64,000 nucleotides of DNA from JAKAXS01 sp965279065. GTDB lineage: Bacteria > Pseudomonadota > Alphaproteobacteria > Rhizobiales > Hyphomicrobiaceae. The stretch lies in NCBI GenBank assembly GCA_965279065.1, contig OZ257134.1, positions 1,612,001 to 1,676,000 on the forward strand, read 5' to 3'. Positions 25,672 to 32,767 of the stretch are shown here, in pieces (the first letter of the stretch is position 1; each line of letters opens with the position of its first letter). Below the pieces are notes generated by a model. The model saw only the letters and a program-made list of their open reading frames with translations, had not been told where the DNA came from and did no database searches. Both the position numbers and the translations under genes were made by a program.

Positions 25672-26142
25672 TCAGCCGCGCTTTCGCGCAAACAGGTCGA
25701 TGCCAGCGGCGGTGGCAACTTGCAGAACTTTGTCGAATTCCAACGTCGTCTTGCCATTTTCCAGCTCGGAAAGAAAGCGACGGCCAACACCTGCGAGATC
25801 TGAGAATGCTTGCTGTGACAGTTTCCGGGCGCGACGAGTCTCGCGAACGAGATTTCCAATGTCCTTCACAGCTGCGATCGCCGAATTGTCTGCTGAGGGA
25901 GGCTGGATGAGCGCAACACGCTTATTCAATGGCATAAAGTTTGTGGGGTCCTGCGGTAGCACGTCGATCATCGCTTTCGCAGTACGCCTTGATATTGCCG
26001 AGCGATGATCACTCAATTTTGCGCTCAAAGGACGCTGATCAAGTAGGGAACCCAGATCTCGTAGGGTCAGTATAGGGCGTATGCGCCCTGCATCAGCTGG
26101 CTCAGGGTGAGTAGGCGGTACTTTTTTCGTATGGTCTTTCAT
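25672..26142 (-). CDS. hipB: HipB-like antitoxin / XRE-family repressor with long N-terminal extension
   Basis: A 156-residue DNA-binding protein. The C-terminal third is a Cro/C1-type helix-turn-helix (LVRETRRARKLSQQAFSDLAG then VGRRFLSELENGKTTLEFDKVL), as in HipB. It is preceded by about 85 residues of unknown, mostly polar sequence that classical 88-residue HipB proteins lack. It should bind and restrain HipA and repress the operon. The ATG at 26142 is chosen over an upstream frame because GGGAG, inside operator O1, sits 8 nt before it. Confidence 0.9.
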   Translation of the reverse strand: MKDHTKKVPPTHPEPADAGRIRPILTLRDLGSLLDQRPLSAKLSDHRSAISRRTAKAMIDVLPQDPTNFMPLNKRVALIQPPSADNSAIAAVKDIGNLVRETRRARKLSQQAFSDLAGVGRRFLSELENGKTTLEFDKVLQVATAAGIDLFARKRG

Positions 26143-26149
26143 GGTCTTC

Positions 26150-26165
26150 GCTCCCGATCGGGAGC
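26150..26165. promoter_or_regulatory. Operator O1 (perfect palindrome GCTCCCGATCGGGAGC)
   Basis: A perfect 16-bp inverted repeat that contains the hipB ribosome site (GGGAG) 8 nt before the ATG, so occupancy or RNA folding here would also affect translation. Confidence 0.8.
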
Positions 26166-26199
26166 ATGCCACGTGGCGCTGGGATACGCAAGACATTTT

Positions 26200-26215
26200 G
26201 CTCCCGAACGGGTGC
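26200..26215. promoter_or_regulatory. Operator O2 (GCTCCCGAACGGGTGC)
   Basis: An imperfect copy of the O1 palindrome. Its reverse complement matches O3 at 15 of 16 positions, so O2 and O3 form an inverted pair about three helical turns apart. Confidence 0.75.
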
Positions 26216-26230
26216 TATATGCACATAAAT

Positions 26231-26246
26231 GCACCCGTTCGGGGGC
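26231..26246. promoter_or_regulatory. Operator O3 (GCACCCGTTCGGGGGC)
   Basis: An imperfect copy of the palindrome, overlapping a TTGCCC that could serve as the minus-strand -35 element (26244-26249). Confidence 0.7.
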
Positions 26247-26279
26247 AAATACTGCAAAGCCCGCACCCATCAATAAAAT

Positions 26280-26295
26280 GATCCCGATCGGGATC
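26280..26295. promoter_or_regulatory. Operator O4 (perfect palindrome GATCCCGATCGGGATC)
   Basis: A perfect 16-bp palindrome sharing CCCGATCGGG with O1. It ends 1 nt from the recG stop codon, and may mark the boundary of the hipBA insertion. Confidence 0.7.
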
Positions 26296-26296
26296 A

Positions 26297-28414
26297 TTAC
26301 GCCGCCCTGAACAACTGCACGGCCTCGTCACGCTCGAAGAGATAGAGGAGCGTCTTCAGCGCCTCGCCTCGCGGCGATGTTAGACGCGGATCAGTTGCCA
26401 GGATCATCCGGGCGTCGTCACGAGCCGCTTCGAGCAGGGTTTCGAATCCGGGAACGTCGGCGACACGGAATTCGGCCTCGCCGCTCTGGCGTGCGCCGAG
26501 GACCTCACCGCCGCCGCGCAACTCCAGATCCTTCTCGGCGATCTTGAAGCCGTCGTCCGTCTCGCACATCATGGTGAGGCGCTTCTCCGCCGTATCGCCG
26601 AGCTGCGGCACGTGCAGCAGCAGACAGAACGATTGGCGATCGCTACGGCCGACGCGACCGCGCAGCTGATGCAACTGAGCCAGGCCGAAGCGCTCGGCAT
26701 GCTCGATCACCATGATGGTTGCGTTCGGCACGTTGACGCCGACCTCGATCACCGTCGTCGCCACCAGGACCTTGGTTTCGTTTGCGGCAAAGGCGGCCAT
26801 CGTCTTGTCCTTCGCCGTGCCAGACATGCCGCCATGCAGCAGGCCGACGACGTCTTCGCCGAAAATCTGCGTCAGGTGCGCATGACGCTCCTCAGCCGCC
26901 GCCAGCTCAGATTTCTCGTTACTCTCGATCAGCGGGCAGACCCAGTAGATCTGCGCGCCTTCCGCCACGTTGGCACGGATGCGTTCGATGACGTCCGTCA
27001 GTCGATCGGTCGATGCCATTGTCGTCTTGATCGGCTTGCGGCCGGCGGGCTTCTCGGTGAGCTTGGAGACGTCGAGGTCGCCGTAGTGCGTCATCAGCAA
27101 CGTGCGCGGGATGGGTGTCGCCGTCATCACCAGCACGTTGGCCCCGCCATCGCCGCCCTTGGTCTGCAACGCCAGCCGCTGATGCACCCCGAAGCGATGC
27201 TGTTCGTCGATCACCGCGAAGGCCAGATCGTGGAACGCTACATCGCTTTGAAACAGCGCGTGCGTGCCGATGAGAATGTCGATCTCGCCGCTGGCGAGAC
27301 GGCTCAGCAACTCGGCGCGCGGTTTGCCTTTCTCGCGGCCCGTGAGCAGGGCAATGCGCAGGCCGGCCTTGTCCGCCAGCGGCGCCAGCGTTTCCGCATG
27401 CTGCCGCGCCAGCACTTCTGTCGGGGCCATCAATGCAGCCTGCGCCCCCGCTTCGACGGCGATCGCCATCGCCATCAGCGCGACGACGGTCTTGCCCGAT
27501 CCGACGTCTCCCTGCAGCAAACGCAGCATACGGCGCGGAGCGTTCATGTCCGCCGCGATCTCGCCGATGGCGCTCTTCTGCGACGCGGTCAGCTGGAACG
27601 GCAGGGCAGCGGTGATGCGGCCGCGGATGCGCCCATCGCCGGTCACCGGCCTGCCCCGCTGTGCTTTATAATTGTCGCGCACGAGTGCCAGTGCCAGCTG
27701 GTTGGCGAGCAGCTCGTCGTACGCAAGCCGCTGCCATGGCGCGCCACCGGGGGAAACATCGCCAGCGTCCTCTGGCCGATGCAGATGCGATACGGCCGAG
27801 GCGAACGACGGCCAGCCGCGCGCAGCGATCCATGCAGGCGGTTGCCATTCCACGACGTCGGGCAGGCGCTCCAGCGCCTGGCGCGCAGCTTTGATGAGGA
27901 TTTTGCCCGACAGGCCGGCGGTGAGGGGGTACACCGGCTCCAGCATCGGCAGGTCCGCACGGTTTTCCGGTGCAACGATGTAGTCTGGATGGGTCATCTG
28001 AAGAACGTCGTTGTAGCGCTCGATACGGCCGGAGATGTAGCGCGTCTCTCCGACGGGCAGTTGGCGCTCCACAAATCCCCGTTCGGCGTGAAAGAACACG
28101 AGATCGATACGTCCGCTCTCGTCCTCGCACGCCACCTTGTAGGGCGCCCGGTTGTTGCCGCGCGGCGGCGCCCGGTGCTTCAGAACGCGCACCTTCAGAG
28201 TCACGATCGTCCCCGGCACAGCTGACGCGACGTCGGGTTCGGCGCGGCGGTCGATCACCCCGGTCGGCAGATGCCATAGCATGTCGAGTACGCGCGGTTC
28301 CGCAACACCGGGCGGCAGCCGCAGAGCCTTCTTCAGCAGCACGACGAGCCGCGGACCGATGCCGGTCAGCGCCTGGGCCGAGGCGAAGAGGGGATTGAGC
28401 GCGGTTGAGCGCAT
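26297..28414 (-). CDS. recG: ATP-dependent DNA helicase RecG
   Basis: 705 residues. RecG remodels stalled replication forks and Holliday junctions. The N-terminal wedge/OB domain (LTGIGPRLVVLLKKA at about residue 18, DRRAEPDVA), Walker A GDVGSGKT near residue 300, motif II DEQHRFGVHQRLAL, TATPIPRTL and the C-terminal GRVGRSDRQSFCLLL and ELRGGGEVLGARQSGE motifs are all intact. The chosen ATG (MRSTALNPLF) drops a 25-codon extension of low quality. It is divergent from sdhE, the usual alphaproteobacterial arrangement; hipBA lies downstream on the same strand. Confidence 0.96.
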   Translation of the reverse strand: MRSTALNPLFASAQALTGIGPRLVVLLKKALRLPPGVAEPRVLDMLWHLPTGVIDRRAEPDVASAVPGTIVTLKVRVLKHRAPPRGNNRAPYKVACEDESGRIDLVFFHAERGFVERQLPVGETRYISGRIERYNDVLQMTHPDYIVAPENRADLPMLEPVYPLTAGLSGKILIKAARQALERLPDVVEWQPPAWIAARGWPSFASAVSHLHRPEDAGDVSPGGAPWQRLAYDELLANQLALALVRDNYKAQRGRPVTGDGRIRGRITAALPFQLTASQKSAIGEIAADMNAPRRMLRLLQGDVGSGKTVVALMAMAIAVEAGAQAALMAPTEVLARQHAETLAPLADKAGLRIALLTGREKGKPRAELLSRLASGEIDILIGTHALFQSDVAFHDLAFAVIDEQHRFGVHQRLALQTKGGDGGANVLVMTATPIPRTLLMTHYGDLDVSKLTEKPAGRKPIKTTMASTDRLTDVIERIRANVAEGAQIYWVCPLIESNEKSELAAAEERHAHLTQIFGEDVVGLLHGGMSGTAKDKTMAAFAANETKVLVATTVIEVGVNVPNATIMVIEHAERFGLAQLHQLRGRVGRSDRQSFCLLLHVPQLGDTAEKRLTMMCETDDGFKIAEKDLELRGGGEVLGARQSGEAEFRVADVPGFETLLEAARDDARMILATDPRLTSPRGEALKTLLYLFERDEAVQLFRAA

Positions 28415-28621
28415 TTGCCTGCCGGATTGACCTTTTGCCGATGAAATCGCCGCGCGATCCGCACGGGGCTCCCGCCCGCCGGGCCGCACCGGCCTGTGGC
28501 ACCGCTAGCCCTTTGCGGATGGGCCGCACGGCGCTATATCACTCGCCCGGACGGCAGAAAACCCGCCGGTGGCCGGTGCGTCAAGCACCGAGCCCTGCGT
28601 TTATCGAATTGCGGTCTCCTG

Positions 28622-28885
28622 ATGAGTGAAGAGTTGGACGTGCGGCGGCGTCGCGCCGCGTGGCGGGCGGCCCATCGTGGCACCAAGGAAATGGACGTGC
28701 TGCTCGGCCGCTACGCCGACGATGCGCTCCCCGCCATGGAAGCCGCGGCGCTGGCACGGTTCGAGCAGTTCCTGGCTCTGCCCGACCCTGAACTTCAGCA
28801 GTGGCTGCTGAACCCGGACGGCTCCGCACAAACCGATTTCGCGGATCTGATAACCGAGGTCCGCGCATTTCACGGCTTGGGTTGA
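28622..28885 (+). CDS. sdhE: FAD assembly factor SdhE (succinate dehydrogenase assembly factor 2)
   Basis: An 87-residue protein with the family signature RRRRAAWRAAHRGTKEMDVLLG: the RGxxE(M/L)D motif needed for covalent flavinylation of SdhA. It is a small cytosolic helical-bundle protein that promotes FAD attachment to succinate dehydrogenase. It lies between recG (divergent) and mfd (same strand), the conserved position in Rhizobiales. A longer frame upstream starting at 28496 was rejected, as the motif-bearing domain begins at MSEELD. Confidence 0.93.
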   Translation: MSEELDVRRRRAAWRAAHRGTKEMDVLLGRYADDALPAMEAAALARFEQFLALPDPELQQWLLNPDGSAQTDFADLITEVRAFHGLG

Positions 28886-28914
28886 GGAGGCCGGACCAGC
28901 GCCGCACCAAGACG

Positions 28915-29044
28915 GTCATCCCCGGGCTTGTCCCGGGGATCTCGGGTTCGGCGAATACGGCGCACCGACTTGAAGCACGACACTTGATAGCTGGACGCCG
29001 AATGCAGCGGATAGCGGGATCCCCGGGACAAGCCCGGGGATGAC
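28915..29044. repeat. Inverted pair of 27-bp REP-like palindromic elements
   Basis: 28915-28941 and 29018-29044 are exact reverse complements, 76 nt apart. Each copy is itself a hairpin: ATCCCCGGG and CCCGGGGAT around a 5-nt loop. Elements of this sequence type (GTCATCCCCGGGCTTG) are dispersed in many alphaproteobacterial genomes as intergenic repeats, and paired copies behave like small REP/MITE units. The 76-nt core shows no coding. Position between sdhE and mfd is intergenic, as expected. Confidence 0.85.
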
Positions 29045-29104
29045 AAAGCTGAGAGGGGCGGCCAAGACCGCTGACGTCCACACAACCGGAATTGAAGAGT
29101 ACGA

Positions 29105-32100
29105 ATGAGCACGAGCGAAACGAAAGAGCGCCACGACCTGATCTTGTCCGGTGTACCGGAGGGCCTGGACGCGCTCGTCCTGTCGCAATTGGTGCGCGAG
29201 CCGCTGGCAGATGGCGCGCCCGGGCTCGTGCTGCACGTGGCACGAGACGACCGCCGTCTCGACGCGCTGGAGACGGCGCTGAAGTTCTTTGCGCCCGACG
29301 CCAAGGTCATCGCCTTCCCGGCGTGGGACACGGTCCCATACGATCGCGTCGGGCCCAATTCCGACATCGTCGCCCGCCGCATCACCGCCCTCGCCAAGCT
29401 CACGATCGCCACGCGCAAAGAGCCGGTGATCGTGCTGTCCACCGTCAATGCCGTGTTGCAGCGCATTCCGCCGCGCACTTTCATCCGCCAGTCGATGCGT
29501 CCGCTGGCCGCCGGCCAGCGCATCGACATGGGCCAACTGACGCAACGCCTTTCGCTCGCCGGCTACACGCGGACCGGCGCCGTGATGGAGCAGGGCGAGT
29601 ACGCGGTGCGCGGCGGCATCCTCGACCTCTTCCCGCCAGGGCGCTCAAATCCGGTGCGTCTGGACTTTTTCGGCGACACCCTGGAAAGCATCAAGTCGTT
29701 CGACGCGCAGACCCAGCGCACGATGAAGCTCGTGCAGAAACTGGTGCTGATGCCAATCTCCGAAGTCGCCTTCGGCGAGGGTCCGACCGCGCTGTTTCGC
29801 CAACGCTACGTCGAGCTGTTCGGCGGCGCCACGAATGACGATCCGCTCTACGAGGCCGTGAGTGCCGGCCGGCGTCATCCCGGCCAGGAGCATTGGCTGC
29901 CGTTCTTCCACGAGACGCTGGAGACGTTGTTCGACTATCTGCCGGGCACCAAGGTCAGCTTCGATCATCAGTCCGACGAAGCCATCCGTCGCCGCTTCGA
30001 CGAGATCACTGAACACTACGAGGCGCGCACGGAAGCACTGGAAACGTCGTCCTTCGGCGCTCCACCCTACAAGCCGGTGCCGCCCGATCGCATGTATCTC
30101 GATGGCCGCTCGTGGGGCGCGGCGCTGAAGGGTCACCCCGTTGTCCGCATGACGCCGTTCGACGAGGCGGAGGCGACGAACGTGCGTCCCATGCACGGCC
30201 GCGGCGGCCGTACCTTCGCCGTCGAACGCCAGGACGTCGACGCCAACGTGTTCGACGCCGTCGTGCGCCACGTTGCCCGCCAGCACGAAGCCAAGCGCCG
30301 CGTGATCGTCGCGGCCTGGACGCCGGGCGCCCGCGAGCGGCTGGCTTCCCTCCTGGCCGATCACGGTCTGAAGGCCGTCGTGAAGATCGAGAACTTCCCC
30401 GAGGCGCTGGCGCTGCCCGCCGGGGTGACCGGGCTGGCTGTTCTTGGCCTGGAGCAGGGCTTCGAGACGCCCGAACTCGCCGTCGTCGGCGAGCAGGACA
30501 TCCTAGGCGATCGCCTCGTTCGCCCACGCCGCAAGGCCCGCCGCGCCGCTGACGTGCTGACGGAGGCGACGAGCCTGTCCGTCGGCGATCTCGTCGTGCA
30601 CGCCGACCATGGCATCGGCCGCTTCGCCGGCCTGCAGACCATCACGGCGTTGGGCGCACCGCACGATTGCCTCGAACTGATTTATGCGGGGGGCGACAAG
30701 CTGTTCCTGCCGGTCGAAAACATCGAACTCCTGTCCCGCTTCGGCGCCGACGAGAGTGATGCACAACTCGACAAGCTTGGCGGAGCCGGCTGGCAGTCGC
30801 GCAAGGCAAGGCTGAAGAAGCGCCTGCGCGAGATCGCCTCCGAGCTGATCAAGATCGCGGCGCTGCGCCAGCTGAAGGAGGCGCCGGCATTGTCGCCGCC
30901 GACGGGCGCCTACGACGAATTCGTCGCCCGCTTCCCGTATGAAGAGACGGAGGATCAGGCAGCCAGCATCGACGCGGTCGTCGAAGACCTCGCATCGGGC
31001 CGCCCGATGGATCGCCTTGTCTGCGGCGACGTCGGTTTCGGCAAGACCGAGGTGGCTCTGCGCGCCTCGTTCGTAGCCGCGCTCAACGGACTGCAGGTAG
31101 CCGTCGTCGTGCCGACGACGCTTCTCGCCCGCCAGCATTTCCGCACCTTCACCGAACGCTTCAAGGGGCTGCCGGTGAAAGTCGCGCAGGCCTCGCGGCT
31201 CGTCCCGACGAAGGATCTGGGCGAGGTCAAGGACGGCCTGAAGTCCGGCACGATCGATATCGTCGTCGGTACGCATGCCTTGCTCGGCAAGCAGATCCAG
31301 TTCGCGCGCCTGGGCTTATTGATCATCGACGAAGAGCAGCACTTCGGCGTCGGCCACAAGGAGCTGCTGAAACAGCTGCGCGAGGATGTGCACGTGCTGA
31401 CGCTGTCGGCCACGCCGATCCCACGCACGCTGCAACTGGCGCTGACCGGCGTCCGCGAATTGTCGCTCATTACCACGCCGCCCGTCGACCGCCTTGCGGT
31501 GCGCACCTACATTTCGCCGTTCGACCCCGTGATCCTGAAGGAAGCGTTGCGGCGCGAACGCTATCGCGGTGGCCAGACGTTCTACGTCTGTCCGCGCCTC
31601 TCGGACCTCGACGACGTGGCGGAGTTTCTGCAGGAGGTGGTGCCGGACTTCAAGGTGGCGCGCGCCCACGGCCAGCTGACCCCAACCGAACTTGAAGACA
31701 TCATGACCGCTTTCTATGAGGGCAACTACGACATCCTGCTGTCGACGGCGATTGTCGAATCCGGCCTCGACGTGCCGAACGCCAACACCCTCATCGTGCA
31801 CCGCGCCGACATGTTCGGCCTGGCACAGCTCTATCAGCTGCGCGGCCGCGTCGGCCGTTCCAAGACCCGCGCCTATGCCTACTTCACGACGCCGCCGGGC
31901 AAGGCTCTGACGGAAGGCGCGGAGAAGCGTTTGAAGGTGCTGCAGTCCCTCGACACATTGGGCGCCGGCTTCTCGCTTGCCTCGCACGATCTCGACATCC
32001 GCGGCGCCGGCAACCTGCTCGGCGAGGAGCAGTCCGGCCACATCCGCGAAGTCGGCTTTGAACTCTACCAGTCGATGCTGGAGGAGGCGGTCGCGGCGAT

Positions 32101-32599
32101 GAAGGGCGGCGACCTCGGCGAGACGACCGACAAATGGAGCCCGGAGATCTCGCTCGGCACCTCCGTGCTCATTCCGGAAACCTACGTCACCGATCTACAA
32201 CTCCGCCTCGGCCTCTACCGTCGCCTGTCGACGCTCGAGTCACGCGCCGACATCGACAGCTTCGCCGCCGAACTGGTCGATCGCTTCGGCGAAATGCCCT
32301 CCGAAGTGGAACACCTGCTCGACGTGATGGAGATCAAGGGCCTGTGCCGCCAGGCCAGCATCGCGCGCGTCGATGCCGGGCCCAAGGGTGCCGTCATCAC
32401 CTTCCACAAGAACAACTTCGCCAACCCGGAAGGGCTGGTGCAGTTCATGCAGAAGTCGCGCGGAAACGCCAAGGTGCAGCCCGATCACAAGATCGTCTTC
32501 AAGGGTGACTGGGACCTGCCGGAGAAACGGCTGAAGGGCGTACGAACCCTGACGACGGAACTCGCCGCCATCGCGAGCAAGGGGCGCAAGGCGGCTTAG
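29105..32599 (+). CDS. mfd: Transcription-repair coupling factor Mfd
   Basis: 1164 residues, normal for Mfd, the translocase that removes RNA polymerase stalled at lesions and recruits UvrA. The UvrB-like N-terminal module spans about 1-330, the RNA-polymerase-interacting CarD-like domain begins VGDLVVHADHGIG near residue 494, Walker A GDVGFGKTEVALRA is near 640, motif II DEEQHFG near 741, and the TRG region contains IVESGLDVPNANTLIV and YQLRGRVGRSKTRAYA. The C-terminal TRCF autoinhibitory domain follows. All key motifs are intact. Confidence 0.97.
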   Translation: MSTSETKERHDLILSGVPEGLDALVLSQLVREPLADGAPGLVLHVARDDRRLDALETALKFFAPDAKVIAFPAWDTVPYDRVGPNSDIVARRITALAKLTIATRKEPVIVLSTVNAVLQRIPPRTFIRQSMRPLAAGQRIDMGQLTQRLSLAGYTRTGAVMEQGEYAVRGGILDLFPPGRSNPVRLDFFGDTLESIKSFDAQTQRTMKLVQKLVLMPISEVAFGEGPTALFRQRYVELFGGATNDDPLYEAVSAGRRHPGQEHWLPFFHETLETLFDYLPGTKVSFDHQSDEAIRRRFDEITEHYEARTEALETSSFGAPPYKPVPPDRMYLDGRSWGAALKGHPVVRMTPFDEAEATNVRPMHGRGGRTFAVERQDVDANVFDAVVRHVARQHEAKRRVIVAAWTPGARERLASLLADHGLKAVVKIENFPEALALPAGVTGLAVLGLEQGFETPELAVVGEQDILGDRLVRPRRKARRAADVLTEATSLSVGDLVVHADHGIGRFAGLQTITALGAPHDCLELIYAGGDKLFLPVENIELLSRFGADESDAQLDKLGGAGWQSRKARLKKRLREIASELIKIAALRQLKEAPALSPPTGAYDEFVARFPYEETEDQAASIDAVVEDLASGRPMDRLVCGDVGFGKTEVALRASFVAALNGLQVAVVVPTTLLARQHFRTFTERFKGLPVKVAQASRLVPTKDLGEVKDGLKSGTIDIVVGTHALLGKQIQFARLGLLIIDEEQHFGVGHKELLKQLREDVHVLTLSATPIPRTLQLALTGVRELSLITTPPVDRLAVRTYISPFDPVILKEALRRERYRGGQTFYVCPRLSDLDDVAEFLQEVVPDFKVARAHGQLTPTELEDIMTAFYEGNYDILLSTAIVESGLDVPNANTLIVHRADMFGLAQLYQLRGRVGRSKTRAYAYFTTPPGKALTEGAEKRLKVLQSLDTLGAGFSLASHDLDIRGAGNLLGEEQSGHIREVGFELYQSMLEEAVAAMKGGDLGETTDKWSPEISLGTSVLIPETYVTDLQLRLGLYRRLSTLESRADIDSFAAELVDRFGEMPSEVEHLLDVMEIKGLCRQASIARVDAGPKGAVITFHKNNFANPEGLVQFMQKSRGNAKVQPDHKIVFKGDWDLPEKRLKGVRTLTTELAAIASKGRKAA

Positions 32600-32767
32600 C
32601 TGTCCCTGCGTCGTGCGCCGCGCAATCGTGAGAGAGTATTGAGACCTATACAGATATTGGCGCGACCTATGTTGTTTTATTGCCACCACAATCATGACTA
32701 TAATAGTATATAATTGCGCATCTTAGTTCAGCGCCTCGAAACGAGGCGCGGTTTGCGTGGGGTGGGG
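32600..32767 (+). promoter_or_regulatory. Promoter/leader of the TonB receptor gene with an 8-bp hairpin
   Basis: An AT-rich segment (32640-32720) contains TATAAT twice (32699-32704 and 32709-32714), good -10 candidates without a clear consensus -35. A perfect hairpin GCGCCTCG/CGAGGCGC (32731-32749) with a 3-nt loop lies 18 nt before the ATG, followed by a G-rich ribosome site. The hairpin has no T-run, so a leader structure is more likely than a terminator. Confidence 0.55.

Larger units (their letters stand above)
26143..26296 (-). promoter_or_regulatory. hipBA control region with four palindromic operators
   Basis: The 154 nt between recG and hipB hold four 16-bp palindromes built on GCnCCCGnnCGGGnGC, centred near 26157.5, 26207.5, 26238.5 and 26287.5 (spacing 50, 31 and 49 nt). 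The minus-strand promoter must lie among them, probably in the AT-rich part between O2 and O3. Multiple operators ahead of an XRE antitoxin fit cooperative autorepression. Binding by HipB is inferred. Confidence 0.75.

Noticed and set aside
24323..26296. hipBA as part of a larger defence island
   Set aside because: Both neighbours (opgH and recG) are core genes, and no restriction, CRISPR or other defence gene lies within the window; it is a two-gene insertion at most.
26612..28225. 537-codon plus-strand frame opposite recG
   Set aside because: Antisense shadow of a fully intact helicase gene.
32731..32749. Hairpin as the mfd terminator
   Set aside because: No T-run follows the stem and it lies 18 nt before the next gene's start, so I list it as a leader structure.
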